Source of the DNA: an uncultured Collinsella sp.
GTDB taxonomy: Bacteria; Actinomycetota; Coriobacteriia; Coriobacteriales; Coriobacteriaceae
Direction of reading: 5' to 3'
Assembly (NCBI GenBank): GCA_900544135.1
Contig: UQTU01000015.1
Coordinates: 1-62,822, forward strand
DNA: 62,822 bases
The position numbers were made by a program, and so were the translations under genes. Below, one piece after another: positions 48,248 to 57,246 of this stretch. A model generated the notes under the pieces. The model saw only the letters and a list, made by a program, of their open reading frames with translations. It ran no database searches and was not told the DNA's origin. The first letter of the stretch is position 1; each line of letters opens with the position of its first letter.

Positions 48248-49450
48248 ATGCAGATTACCTCAGGCCTGCCTGAAGGCTTTAACGCCGGCGCATACGACAT
48301 GATTGTCGTCGGTGCCGGTTATGCCGGTGCCGTTTGTGCCCGCCGTCTCGCCGAGACCATCGGCTATCGTGTTGCCGTTCTGGAGCGCCGTAGCCACATT
48401 GCGGGTAACGCCTACGACTGCGCTGATGAGGCCGGAATCCTGGTCCACGAGTATGGTCCGCACATCTACCATACCTTTAATGAGCGCGTCCACAATTTCC
48501 TGTCGCGCTTTACCAAGTGGACGGACTACCAGCACAAGGTGCTTGCCAACATCAACGGCACCCTCATGCCCGTGCCTTTTAACCACGCGAGCCTCAAGCT
48601 CGCCTTTGGCGACGAGCGCGGCGAGGAGCTGTATCAGAAGCTCGTGGAGACCTTTGGCAAGGACGTCAAGGTGCCCATCATGGAGCTGCGCAAGAAGAAC
48701 GACCCGGATCTTGCCGAGGTCGCCGATTACGTCTACGAGAACGTCTTTTTGCATTACACCATGAAGCAGTGGGGCCAGACGCCCGACCAGATCGATCCCT
48801 CGATCACCGGTCGCGTTCCCGTCTTTGTGGGCGACGATGACCGCTACTTCCCGCAGGCTCCCTTCCAGGGCATGCCGCAGGACGGCTATACCGCGCTGTT
48901 CGAGCACATGCTCGACCACGATCTGATTGATGTGTTCTGCGACGTGGACGCCCGCGATCTCTTCGAGATCGACGAGACCACCGTCAAGATCGACGGCAAG
49001 GTCTATGGCGGCGAGATCGTCTACACCGGTCCGCTCGACGAGCTGTTCAACCTCGACTTGGGCGCTCTGCCGTACCGTACGCTCGACATGAAGTTCGAGA
49101 CGCTCGATATGGACCAGTTCCAGCCCGTGGGCACCGTCAACTACACCACGAGCGAGGATTACACGCGTATCACCGAGTTCAAGAACATGACCGGTCAGGT
49201 CCTGCCCGGCAAGACCACCATCATGAAGGAGTACTCCAAGGCCTATACGCCCGGCTCGGGCGAGACGCCGTACTACGCCATTCTGGAGCCCGAGAACCGT
49301 GAGCTCTATGAGTGCTATCTTGAGCGCGTTCAGAACCTGACGAACTTCCACCCGGTGGGTCGCCTGGCCGAGTATCGTTACTACGATATGGATGCCGTGA
49401 CCAACTCCGCCCTCGATCTTTCGGATGAGATTATCGCCTGCCATGCATAA
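48248..49450 (+). CDS. glf: UDP-galactopyranose mutase
   Basis: 400 aa starting at ATG 48248 behind AAGGAG. FAD-binding N-terminus YDMIVVGAGYAGAVCARRLA, LERRSHIAGNAYD, HEYGPHIYHTFNE, VPVPFNHASL, MKQWGQTPDQIDPSITGRVP, DRYFPQAPFQGMPQDGYT and RITEFKNMTGQ, with the invariant Arg residues of the active site. It makes UDP-galactofuranose for surface glycans. The next gene, a glycosyltransferase, overlaps it by 8 bases and may use this sugar. Confidence 0.95.
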   Translation: MQITSGLPEGFNAGAYDMIVVGAGYAGAVCARRLAETIGYRVAVLERRSHIAGNAYDCADEAGILVHEYGPHIYHTFNERVHNFLSRFTKWTDYQHKVLANINGTLMPVPFNHASLKLAFGDERGEELYQKLVETFGKDVKVPIMELRKKNDPDLAEVADYVYENVFLHYTMKQWGQTPDQIDPSITGRVPVFVGDDDRYFPQAPFQGMPQDGYTALFEHMLDHDLIDVFCDVDARDLFEIDETTVKIDGKVYGGEIVYTGPLDELFNLDLGALPYRTLDMKFETLDMDQFQPVGTVNYTTSEDYTRITEFKNMTGQVLPGKTTIMKEYSKAYTPGSGETPYYAILEPENRELYECYLERVQNLTNFHPVGRLAEYRYYDMDAVTNSALDLSDEIIACHA

Positions 49451-50474
49451 AGTCATATCATTCGGTATTCCCTCGTATAACGCCGCCAAGGACATGGACC
49501 ATTGCATCACCTCCATTCTGGAGGGGAGCAATTACGCCACCGATATCGAGATCATCATCGTCGATGACGGTTCCAAGGACGAGACGGCGGCCAAGGCCGA
49601 TGAGTGGGAGACGCGTTACCCCGGAATCATCCGCGCGGTGCATCAGGAGAACGGCGGCCACGGCATTGCCGTCCTTTCGGGCTTGCGCGAGGCACAGGGC
49701 ACCTACTACAAAGTTGTCGACTCGGACGACTGGCTCGATGGCGCAGCCCTGTCGACCATGCTTTCGATCCTTCGCGGTTTTGAGGAGCGCGACCAGCGCG
49801 TCGACCTCTTTATCTCGAACTATGTGTACGAGAAGGTTTACGAGGGTACGCACACCGCTATTGGCTACAAGTTTGCCCTGCCGCGGAAAAAGATCTTTAC
49901 CTGGGACCAGATTGGTCATTTCCGTCTGGACCAGAATCTGCTCATGCACAGCCTGTGCTATCGCACGGATGTGCTGCGCGCGTCCAATCTGCCTATGCCG
50001 CCGCACACGTTCTATGTAGACAACATCTACGCCTACGTGCCGCTACCGCGCTGCAAGACCATGTACTACGCCGACATCGACCTCTACCGCTACTTTATCG
50101 GCCGTGAGGGCCAAAGCGTCAACGAGGCCACGATGGTCAAGCGTCTGGACCAACAGTTTCGCGTGACGCGCATCATGATGGAGTCGTTCCACCTGTACAG
50201 CGATGTCGAGTCGTCGCGTCTGCGCTCGTACATGATGGGCTATTTCACCATGATGATGGCAATCTGCTCGGTGCTCACTAAGCTTTCCGACGAGGATTGT
50301 GCCGACGAGCGCCTGAAGACGTTGTGGAGTGATTTAAAGGCCTATGACGAGCGTATGTATCGTCGTGCACGCTACGGTGTGGTCGGCTTCTTCACCAACC
50401 TGCGCGGTCGGGCTGGTGACAAAACCACACTCGGCCTATACCGTCTTGCCTCAAAGATCTTCAAATTCAACTAG
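49443..50474 (+). CDS. Family 2 glycosyltransferase
   Basis: 343 aa from ATG 49443, overlapping the glf stop. GT-A fold: VISFGIPSYNAAKDMDHCI, IEIIIVDDGSKDETAAKAD, HQENGGHGIAVLSGL and the DxD motif YYKVVDSDDWLDGAALS. The C-terminal half has FYVDNIYAYVPLPRC and a helical tail. Soluble or peripheral; no membrane helix is obvious. Translational coupling to glf suggests a role in galactofuranose-containing glycan assembly. A family II element lies 32 bases after the stop. Confidence 0.88.
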   Translation: MHKVISFGIPSYNAAKDMDHCITSILEGSNYATDIEIIIVDDGSKDETAAKADEWETRYPGIIRAVHQENGGHGIAVLSGLREAQGTYYKVVDSDDWLDGAALSTMLSILRGFEERDQRVDLFISNYVYEKVYEGTHTAIGYKFALPRKKIFTWDQIGHFRLDQNLLMHSLCYRTDVLRASNLPMPPHTFYVDNIYAYVPLPRCKTMYYADIDLYRYFIGREGQSVNEATMVKRLDQQFRVTRIMMESFHLYSDVESSRLRSYMMGYFTMMMAICSVLTKLSDEDCADERLKTLWSDLKAYDERMYRRARYGVVGFFTNLRGRAGDKTTLGLYRLASKIFKFN

Positions 50475-50506
50475 CTGCTGAGTAATCGCTGCTGATGGGT
50501 TGACTG

Positions 50507-50616
50507 GGCCCCTTGGCCTTTAGTTTGCTACTGCGAACAGTCCTGCTCGCACGGAAAGCACATTAAGTGCTTTCCGGCTCGTGCGGAACTTGTATCAAAC
50601 TAAAGGCCAAGGGGCC
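50507..50616 (+). ncRNA. Family II structured 3'-UTR element, copy 1 (after the glycosyltransferase)
   Basis: A perfect 21-base outer helix (50507-50527 with 50596-50616) ends in GTTTG/CAAAC. Inside: ACAGTCCT (50537-50544), apical stem GGAAAGCAC-ATTAA-GTGCTTTCC and TGCGGAAC (50582-50589). AGTCC can pair with GGAACT with one bulge. The outer and apical helices differ from copy 2 but remain complementary, while the internal motifs and the ATTAA loop are kept. Confidence 0.7.
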
Positions 50617-50709
50617 TCTGCTACAAGAATCGATTGTCAGGCAGCTGAATTTTGAAGATCTTAGACGCGCGGTACACAGGGGCCTGGGCTGAAAAGAATT
50701 AGGTTGGAA

Positions 50710-50838
50710 GTCGGTCGGAGACGGGCGGGCATTACGTTTGTCGCGAGTTCCGCATGCAAAGAAGGCCACTTAATGTGGCCTTCGTCTTGCATAGGACTGT
50801 AGAGCAGCAAACGTAATGCCCGCCCGCCTCCGACCGAC
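50710..50838 (-). ncRNA. Family II structured 3'-UTR element, copy 2 (after the P1 peptidase)
   Basis: A 31-base outer helix (50710-50740 with 50808-50838, one mismatch) encloses, on the minus strand, ACAGTCCT, helix ATGCAA/TTGCAT, apical stem GAAGGCCAC-ATTAA-GTGGCCTTC and TGCGGAAC. It starts 12 bases after the peptidase stop. It lies tail to tail with copy 1 in a 376-base convergent gap that holds nothing else recognisable. Confidence 0.7.
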
Positions 50839-50850
50839 GGTCGAGTGAGA

Positions 50851-51852
50851 TTACTTCGCGGCGCCGGGGATGCCGTGGGAGGTTTTGGCGCTTTTGGCTC
50901 CGTTTACGATGGCGGTCTGTAGGGCCCTTACGGCGAGCATGCCCAGCAGGTCTAGGGGAACGGCGGCGCTAGCCTGGGCGCCCAACTTGCCGCTGGCGAG
51001 GGTGTAGATGGTGTCGCCGTCGTTGGTGGTGTGCGTGGGGCGGATGGCGTGCGCATAGGCGTCTGCGGCCATTTGGGACACCTTGGTGGCCTGGGCCTTA
51101 GTGAGCTCCACATTGGTGACGATGCAGCTGATGGTGGTGTTGGTGCGGTCGAGCGGCATCTGCATAGATCCGGCGGCGGCAAAGGCGGCGAGCTCCATGT
51201 CGACGATCTGGTCGCTATCGGCCGCGGCGCGCATGCCCGCCACCCACTCGCCGGTGAAGGGGTCGACGACGTTGCCGCAGGCGTTGACCGAGACCACGGC
51301 GCCCACCTTGATGGGGCCGAGCGCCACGGCGGCAGCGCCAAGGCCTGCCTTCATGCAGGTGGCGGGCCCCATGAGCTTTCCGACGGTGGCACCCGTGCCG
51401 GCACCTACATTGCCCTGCTCGAGCGTGGTGGGGGTGTTGTCGAGTGCCTCACGCACGGCGGCGATACCGGCCTCAATGTCGGGGCGCACGGTGGGGTCGC
51501 CAAAGGCGAGGTCGAAGATGCAGCTGGAGCACACGATAGGCACCTGCGTGGGACCGACGGGCAAGCCGATGCCGCGGCTCTCAAGCTCGCGGGCGACGCC
51601 GCTTGCGGCTTCGAGGCCAAAGGCCGATCCGCCCGAAAGGCAGACGGCGTGGACCTTATCGACGGTGTTTTCGGGGCGCAGCAGGTCGGTCTCGCGCGAA
51701 GCGGGAGCGCCACCGCGTACGTCAACGCCACCGGTGGCACCCTCGGGCGCCACGATTACGGTGCAGCCGGTGCCAGCCTCCTCGTCCGTATAGTTGCCAA
51801 AGCAAAAGCCATCGACGTTGCAGACATCGATGGCTTCGAGCAGTGTGTCCAT
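50851..51852 (-). CDS. P1 family peptidase (DmpA/BapA-like)
   Basis: 333 aa from ATG 51852 behind AGGAGAAA. P1 (S58) family features: GNYTDEEAGTGCTVIVAPEG, GGAPASRETDLLRPENTVDK, VHAVCLSGGSAFGLEAASGV and GNVGAGTGATVGKLMG, with the autocatalytic nucleophile expected further along in ISCIVTNVELTKAQ-type sequence. These Ntn hydrolases self-cleave into two chains and remove N-terminal residues, often beta- or D-amino acids. The cytoplasmic substrate is unknown. Confidence 0.87.
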   Translation of the reverse strand: MDTLLEAIDVCNVDGFCFGNYTDEEAGTGCTVIVAPEGATGGVDVRGGAPASRETDLLRPENTVDKVHAVCLSGGSAFGLEAASGVARELESRGIGLPVGPTQVPIVCSSCIFDLAFGDPTVRPDIEAGIAAVREALDNTPTTLEQGNVGAGTGATVGKLMGPATCMKAGLGAAAVALGPIKVGAVVSVNACGNVVDPFTGEWVAGMRAAADSDQIVDMELAAFAAAGSMQMPLDRTNTTISCIVTNVELTKAQATKVSQMAADAYAHAIRPTHTTNDGDTIYTLASGKLGAQASAAVPLDLLGMLAVRALQTAIVNGAKSAKTSHGIPGAAK

Positions 51853-51952
51853 ATTTTCTCCTATCGGTTTTCCGCCGGGCCTTATGCCCGGTCGGGATCC
51901 GTACGGTACGGCAAAATTGTAGGCGCTGGGGGATACCCAGCGCCAGATGCAA

Positions 51953-52534
51953 TTACGAGAGTTTTTGAATCGCGCGTGCGACGCGGGCGATGGGCAAGCC
52001 CACCACGTTGTAGAAGTCGCCCGAAATGTCATGCACGAGCATGCGGCCGCCTGTGCCCTGGATGCCGTAGGCTCCGGCCTTGTCCATGGGTTCGCCGGAG
52101 GCGACATAGCGCTCAATCTGCTCTTCGGTAAGCTCATAGAACGTCACGTCGGTCACATCGACAAACGACAGACTCTCGGCAGCATGCGGAGCTGTAGCGT
52201 CGCCGGCTTTAACGATGCAGACGCCGGTTGCCACCTGGTGCGTGCGGCCCGAAAGCTCGCGGAGCATGGCGCGCGCCTCGTCCCCGTTTGCCGGCTTACC
52301 CAAAATCTTGTCATCGAAGGTGACGATGGTATCGGCCGCGACGGTCAGTTCGTTGGGCTCGGCATGCTCGGCGGCGATGGCAGCGGCTTTGGCACGCGCC
52401 AAGCGCTCGACGAGCGTAAGCGGAGCTTCGCCATCAAAGGGCGTTTCGTCGATATCCGCGGGAATCACGCGAATGTTGTAGCCCGCCTCGCGCATCAGCT
52501 CTATGCGGCGCGGCGATTGCGAAGCCAAAATCAT
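51953..52534 (-). CDS. maf: Maf family nucleotide pyrophosphatase
   Basis: 193 aa. Typical MILASQSPRRIELMREAGYN, VAADTIVTFDDKILGKPANG, RTHQVATGVCIV, EPMDKAGAYGIQGTGGRMLV and ISGDFYNVVGLPIARV. It hydrolyses dTTP/UTP or modified NTPs, limiting their incorporation. The ATG overlaps the stop of the DJ-1 gene by 4 bases (ATGA). Confidence 0.93.
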   Translation of the reverse strand: MILASQSPRRIELMREAGYNIRVIPADIDETPFDGEAPLTLVERLARAKAAAIAAEHAEPNELTVAADTIVTFDDKILGKPANGDEARAMLRELSGRTHQVATGVCIVKAGDATAPHAAESLSFVDVTDVTFYELTEEQIERYVASGEPMDKAGAYGIQGTGGRMLVHDISGDFYNVVGLPIARVARAIQKLS

Positions 52535-53073
52535 AGTTGGATGCCCTCGGCGACCTTCTCGACGGCCTTGTCGCCGGCGAGCGTGCGCAGCAGCTCCAAG
52601 GCAAAGGGGAGTGACTGTGCCATGCCGCTGGCAGTGATGATATTGCCGTCTTGCGTGACCTTCTCGCCGGTATAAGCTCCCTCGGGGAAGCTCTTTTCAA
52701 AGCCGGGGAAGCACGTGGCGCGGCGTCCCTCGAGCAGGCCAAGCTCGCCCAGGATAAACGGGGCGGCGCAGATGGCGGCAACGTGCTTGGTCGCGGCGAA
52801 CTCGCAGACTACGTCGCAGACGCGCTGGTCGGCGCGCAGGTTGGTGGCTCCGGGCAGGCCGCCGGGCAGCACGACGCAGTCGTACTCGTCAAAGTTGATT
52901 TCGTCAAAGAGCGCATCGCAGGTTACGGGAATCTGCAGCGAGCTCACGACCTCGCGCGTGGGCATGATCGAGACGAGCGTGGCGCGCACGCCGCCGCGAC
53001 GCATGACGTCGACCATGGTCAGGCATTCAATCGTTTCAAAGCCATCGGCGGCGAGAACGGCAACGCTGGGCAT
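52531..53073 (-). CDS. DJ-1/PfpI family protein
   Basis: 180 aa from ATG 53073; upstream in-frame codons lack a site. N-terminal PSVAVLAADGFETIECLT with the acidic residue that tunes the cysteine, VVLPGGLPGATNLRAD, and the nucleophile elbow in VAAICAAPFILGELGLL. The C-terminal region matches YajL/DJ-1-type proteins, whose proposed roles include protein deglycation and stress protection, still debated. Translationally coupled to maf. Confidence 0.9.
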   Translation of the reverse strand: MPSVAVLAADGFETIECLTMVDVMRRGGVRATLVSIMPTREVVSSLQIPVTCDALFDEINFDEYDCVVLPGGLPGATNLRADQRVCDVVCEFAATKHVAAICAAPFILGELGLLEGRRATCFPGFEKSFPEGAYTGEKVTQDGNIITASGMAQSLPFALELLRTLAGDKAVEKVAEGIQL

Positions 53074-53163
53074 GAGGGTTCCTTTCGTAAGGCGGCATAC
53101 AATTAGCCGTCTTATACCCCGAAGACATGCGCTTGCCACGCTCGATTTCCCAATGTTTAAAAA

Positions 53164-53217
53164 GGGACGGGGATTAAATAATCATTTGGTACAAATTGAT
53201 TATTTAATCCCCGTCCC
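53164..53217. repeat. Long perfect hairpin repeat with GGGACGGGG arms
   Basis: Perfect 21-base inverted repeat (53164-53184 with 53197-53217); the arms begin GGGACGGGGATTAAATAA and enclose a 12-base loop. It lies between the DJ-1 gene and the RNA methyltransferase gene, both minus strand, and could terminate the latter's message. The GGGAC start resembles the other short hairpin repeats. Confidence 0.65.
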
Positions 53218-53252
53218 AGAAAAATCATCGGGCGTGGCCTTGGGCAAACAGT

Positions 53253-54566
53253 CTAGTTGCGCCTAAGGTGGACGACGGTCTCGCAGTGGAAGGTTTGTGG
53301 GAACAGGTCGACTGGCGTGATCTTTACGGGGAAGAAGGTGCCTTCTTCGACAAAGCGTTTGAGATCGCGCGCCAGGGTGGCCGGGTCGCAGCTCACGTAG
53401 GCGACATCGCGAGCACTCGTGCTGGCGATAAGGTCGATCGCCTCGGGGGCGAGGCCTGCGCGTGGCGGGTCGACCACCAAGACGTCGGCATCCTGGTCGG
53501 GGAACTCGCGCACCGCGTCTCCGCCAATGACGTCGACGTTATCAAGCTTGTTGATCTCCAGGTTACGGCGCAGGTCGCGCACGGCGGGGCCGTAGGCCTC
53601 GACGGCGGCGACAAAGTCGCAGCGGCGGGCGAGCGGCAGGGTAAAGGTGCCGGCACCACAGTACAGGTCCACGGCAAGCTCGTCTTCCTGCGGGTCGAGT
53701 GCTTCCATGACAAGCTCGATCAAAATCTCGGCACCCTTGGTGTTGACCTGGAAAAAAGACGGGGCAGACAAGCGCATCTGACCCTCGGCGATATTCTCGG
53801 TCCATGAGCCCTCTCCGGCGAGCATTTCGACCTTGGAGACACGGCGGGCCTTCTTTTCGCCCTTGCTCATCACGCGCACGATGCTCGTGGGGTGAGCGGC
53901 GTCCGCCAGCACGCGGGAGACCTGCGAGCGCGGAAAAGAGCCTGTGGGCGTCCAGAGTGCGACCTCGAGTGCCTTGGTGCGGCGTGATGCGCGAATGCCC
54001 ACGCGTTCGAGCCCCAAGTCATGGCTGCCGCTTAGATAGTTGAGTGCGCCGACGACCGATTTGAGCGCCTTCGGGAAGCGCTTGTCGAACAGCGGGCACG
54101 TATCGATGGTCACGATTTTGCTGGGGTCGACACCGTGCATGCCAAGACGCACGCGACCGTTGACGACGGTCGGTTCGAGCTCGATTTTATTGCGGTAGCC
54201 CCAGTCGTCCTTGGTGTGGCAGATGGGCTGTACCAACTCATCGACCTGCTCAGGAGCGAACTTGCCGATGCGCTCGAGCGTGGAGCGCAGGTTTTGCTCC
54301 TTGGCGGCGAGCTGTGCCGTGCGTGAGAGATTGCCCCACGAGCAGCCGCCGCAGATGCCCACGAAGGGGCAGGGAGGCTGAATGCGATCGGGGCTTGGCT
54401 CCAGAATCTCGGTGGTGCGGGCACGCATGAACGACTTGCCGTCCTGTACGACCTCGGCCTCGACGGTGTCGCCTGCCACGGCGCCCTGCACAAAGACGGC
54501 CTTGCCGTTGTCGGCGTGCGCCAGCCCGTCGGCGCCGTAGGTCATCGATTCTATAGTGAGCTTCAT
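53253..54566 (-). CDS. TrmA/RlmD-type RNA (uracil-5-)methyltransferase
   Basis: 437 aa from ATG 54566 behind CAGGAAT. N-terminal TRAM domain (KLTIESMTYGADGLAHADNG, VFVQGAVAGDTVEAEV), an Fe-S type motif CPFVGICGGCSWGN with a later Cys in DTCPLF, then the SAM-binding domain DLYCGAGTFTLPLAR and the catalytic CDPATLARDL. DPPRAGLAPEAIDL is the motif before it. It methylates U in tRNA or 23S rRNA; which one cannot be told. Confidence 0.9.
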   Translation of the reverse strand: MKLTIESMTYGADGLAHADNGKAVFVQGAVAGDTVEAEVVQDGKSFMRARTTEILEPSPDRIQPPCPFVGICGGCSWGNLSRTAQLAAKEQNLRSTLERIGKFAPEQVDELVQPICHTKDDWGYRNKIELEPTVVNGRVRLGMHGVDPSKIVTIDTCPLFDKRFPKALKSVVGALNYLSGSHDLGLERVGIRASRRTKALEVALWTPTGSFPRSQVSRVLADAAHPTSIVRVMSKGEKKARRVSKVEMLAGEGSWTENIAEGQMRLSAPSFFQVNTKGAEILIELVMEALDPQEDELAVDLYCGAGTFTLPLARRCDFVAAVEAYGPAVRDLRRNLEINKLDNVDVIGGDAVREFPDQDADVLVVDPPRAGLAPEAIDLIASTSARDVAYVSCDPATLARDLKRFVEEGTFFPVKITPVDLFPQTFHCETVVHLRRN

Positions 54567-54614
54567 ATTCCTGCCTGTCATTCGCGTTGTTATTCGCACC
54601 ATGGTAGCAGGGAA

Positions 54615-54656
54615 AAGCGCCCCGCATCCGAGGCTTTCCTCAAATGCGGGGCGCTT
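54615..54656. terminator. Terminator after ppk
   Basis: AAGCGCCCCGCAT and GAGG pair with CCTC and ATGCGGGGCGCTT. It lies between the minus-strand ppk stop and the next minus-strand gene. Confidence 0.8.
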
Positions 54657-54666
54657 CTACAAACGA

Positions 54667-57246
54667 CTATTTCGTCTTGCCGGTAATGAGCGTCTTAAGA
54701 CCCAGGCCGATCAGGCCCAGGCCTATGCGCACGCGACCGGGGCGATGGCGCTCGATGGCCTTGGTCTTGCCGGCGGGCTTATCGCGACGGGCGCTCGTCT
54801 CGGGTGCGGGCTTGGTGACCTGCGGCTCGGGCTGAGGTGCAGGTGCAGGCTTGGGCTCAATGACGGTCGCCTGGACCTCTTGGACCTTGGGTGTGGCCGG
54901 CTGCGGCTCAGGAGCAGGGGCGGGCTTTGCCTCGGCGGCGGGCTCCGGAGTCGCAGTAGCGGCCTCGGGCGCTTTCTCCACGGCGGGCTCTGCGGCAGCC
55001 TCGGGCTCATTCACCGGGAGAGCGGCAACCGCTTCCGGTTTGGCAGCCGCCCCATGTTCAATCTCGTCCTGGATAACTTTTTCGGCCACACGTTCCTTCT
55101 CCTGTGCGCGCTGCTGCGCGGCGGCCTCGGCGTTGCGATACGCGCGCTCCAGCAGAGCTTCCTGCGAGTTGAAGGGTTTCTCGTCCTCTTTGCGCTCCAC
55201 CGGAACCCAGGTGCCGTCACTCGTCAGGCTGCGTGCCTTCACGTTGTCGCGCAGCTGCATGCCCATGTACTCGTGCACCAGGGCGCGGCAGGTGGGGTCG
55301 AGCACGGGGAAGGCGATCTCCACGCGGTGCTCGGTGTTGCGCGTCATCATGTCTGCCGAGCTCAGGTAGATCATGTCCGAGTCCACGCCAAAGGCATAGA
55401 CGCGCGCATGCTCCAAAAAACGTCCGACGATGGATCGCACGTGCACGTTCTCGGTCTTGCCCGGAACACCGGGCTTGAGGCACGAGATGCCGCGAATGAT
55501 CATGTCCACGCGCACGCCGGCACACGATGCCTCGGCAATCTTGTCGATGACCTCGCGGTCGGTAAGCGAGTTGAGCTTAAAGAACACGCGGGCGGGCTCG
55601 CCGACAAGGGCGCGCTGAATCTCGCGGTCCAGGCCGCGCATGATGAGCGGCTTGAGGCCCACGGGCGCCACGCCCAGGAAGCGGTAGTCGCCGCGCAGGT
55701 TGCCCAGCGACAGGTTGCGGAAGAACAGGTTGGCGTCCTCGCCGATGCCGGGATGCGCGGTCATGAGCATAAAGTCGCTGTAGAGCTTGGCCGTCTTCTC
55801 GTTAAAGTTGCCGGTACCCAAAAGCGTCAGGCGGGTAAGCGCCATGCCCTCGCGATAGGTGAGCTGGCAGATCTTTGAGTGGCACTTAAAGCCCTCGGAG
55901 CCGTAGATAACGGTGCAGCCGGCCTCTTCCAGGCGCTCGGCCCATTCGATGTTGTTTTGCTCGTCAAAGCGGGCACGAAGCTCCATGAGCACCGTGACCT
56001 CTTTGCCGTTTTCGGCAGCATCGATGAGCGACTCGCACAGACGGCTCTGCTTTGCCACACGGTAGAGCGTGATGCGCAGCGAGATACACTCGGGGTCATA
56101 GGCTGCTTCGTGCACCAGGTCCAAGAACGGGTTCATTGCCTCGTAAGGGTAAAAGAGCAGCTTGTCGTGCTGCAGCACCTGCTCGCGGATGGAGCGGGCC
56201 ATATCGATGGTGGGATTGGGCTGCGGCTTAAACGGCGTAAAGAGGAGCTCGTTGCGCAGGTGCTCGGGAATTTTGCCCTCGATGCCAAAGACGTAGCCCA
56301 GGTCGAGTGGGATATCGCAGGTAAAAACCGAGCGGCGCGAAAGCTCGAGCGCTTTGCGGATGGTCTTGAGCGTCGCCTTCTCGAGCGAACCGGAGACGGC
56401 AAGCACCACCGGTTGCAGGCGCAGACGCTTCTTGAGGATGCGCTTCATGTGCTGGCGGTAATCCTCTTCCTCCTCGACGCCCTCGCCGTCCGGGTCGATA
56501 TCGGCATTGCGGGTGACGCGGATCAGAGCGCGGTCGAGCGGCTTATAGGAGCCAAAGCAGCTGTCCAGGCAGGCGAGAATGACGTCCTCGAGCAAGATGT
56601 AGGAGTAGGTGCCGGCGGGCGAGGGGATCTCGACCACGCGGTTCATCGAGGCGGGAATCTCGATAAGGCCCAGCAGGCTCTCCTCGTCCGTGACACCGTC
56701 CAGTCCGCAAGCTAGATAGAGTGCGCCGTTGCGCAGGTTGGGGAAGGGGTGGCGCGGGTCAATGACCAACGGCGAGATGACCGGCGACACGTAGGCCTGG
56801 AAGTAGCGGGTGACAAAGGTGCGCTCCTCGGGCGTAAGCGAATCGATGCGGGCGCGGTGAACGCCCAGAGCATCAAGCTTGTCCTCGATGCTCTTAAAGA
56901 TGGACTCCCAACGGGTAAGGAGCCCGGGCAGCTCTGCCATGACGGCATCGACCTGTTCGGAGGCGGTCATATTACTCTTGTTGTCCACGGGCTGTTTTTT
57001 GAGTTCTGCCAGGTCGGACAGGCCGCCCACGCGCACCATGAGAAACTCGTCGAGGTTGGACTCGAAGATCGACACGAACTTGAGGCGCTCAAACAGCGGG
57101 ACGGTCTCGTCGAAGGCCTCGTCAAGCACGCGGTTGTCAAAGCGCAGCCAGCTAAGCTCTCGGTTTTGCGTATACGAAAAATCACGCGGCGGCTTGCGCA
57201 GCTTGGCGGCCTTTTGCTTCTTTTCGATTTTGCTCGGCATATGCAT
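54667..57246 (-). CDS. ppk: Polyphosphate kinase 1 with long C-terminal extension
   Basis: 859 aa, longer than the usual 690-720. It polymerises ATP gamma-phosphate into polyphosphate. The N-terminal part has NRELSWLRFDNRVLDEAFD and FVSIFESNLDEFLMVRVGGL. The catalytic histidines are in EGFKCHSKICQLTYREG and GRFLEHARVYAFG, with SSADMMTRNTEHRVE and LTLLGTGNFNEKTAKLYSD. From about residue 690 a non-family tail follows: charged helix, then about 130 residues of Pro, Ala, Glu and Lys, ending in a basic/hydrophobic segment RVRIGLGLIGLGLKTLITGK. That end could bind membrane or polyphosphate. Start ATG 57246 or 57240. Confidence 0.92.
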   Translation of the reverse strand: MHMPSKIEKKQKAAKLRKPPRDFSYTQNRELSWLRFDNRVLDEAFDETVPLFERLKFVSIFESNLDEFLMVRVGGLSDLAELKKQPVDNKSNMTASEQVDAVMAELPGLLTRWESIFKSIEDKLDALGVHRARIDSLTPEERTFVTRYFQAYVSPVISPLVIDPRHPFPNLRNGALYLACGLDGVTDEESLLGLIEIPASMNRVVEIPSPAGTYSYILLEDVILACLDSCFGSYKPLDRALIRVTRNADIDPDGEGVEEEEDYRQHMKRILKKRLRLQPVVLAVSGSLEKATLKTIRKALELSRRSVFTCDIPLDLGYVFGIEGKIPEHLRNELLFTPFKPQPNPTIDMARSIREQVLQHDKLLFYPYEAMNPFLDLVHEAAYDPECISLRITLYRVAKQSRLCESLIDAAENGKEVTVLMELRARFDEQNNIEWAERLEEAGCTVIYGSEGFKCHSKICQLTYREGMALTRLTLLGTGNFNEKTAKLYSDFMLMTAHPGIGEDANLFFRNLSLGNLRGDYRFLGVAPVGLKPLIMRGLDREIQRALVGEPARVFFKLNSLTDREVIDKIAEASCAGVRVDMIIRGISCLKPGVPGKTENVHVRSIVGRFLEHARVYAFGVDSDMIYLSSADMMTRNTEHRVEIAFPVLDPTCRALVHEYMGMQLRDNVKARSLTSDGTWVPVERKEDEKPFNSQEALLERAYRNAEAAAQQRAQEKERVAEKVIQDEIEHGAAAKPEAVAALPVNEPEAAAEPAVEKAPEAATATPEPAAEAKPAPAPEPQPATPKVQEVQATVIEPKPAPAPQPEPQVTKPAPETSARRDKPAGKTKAIERHRPGRVRIGLGLIGLGLKTLITGKTK

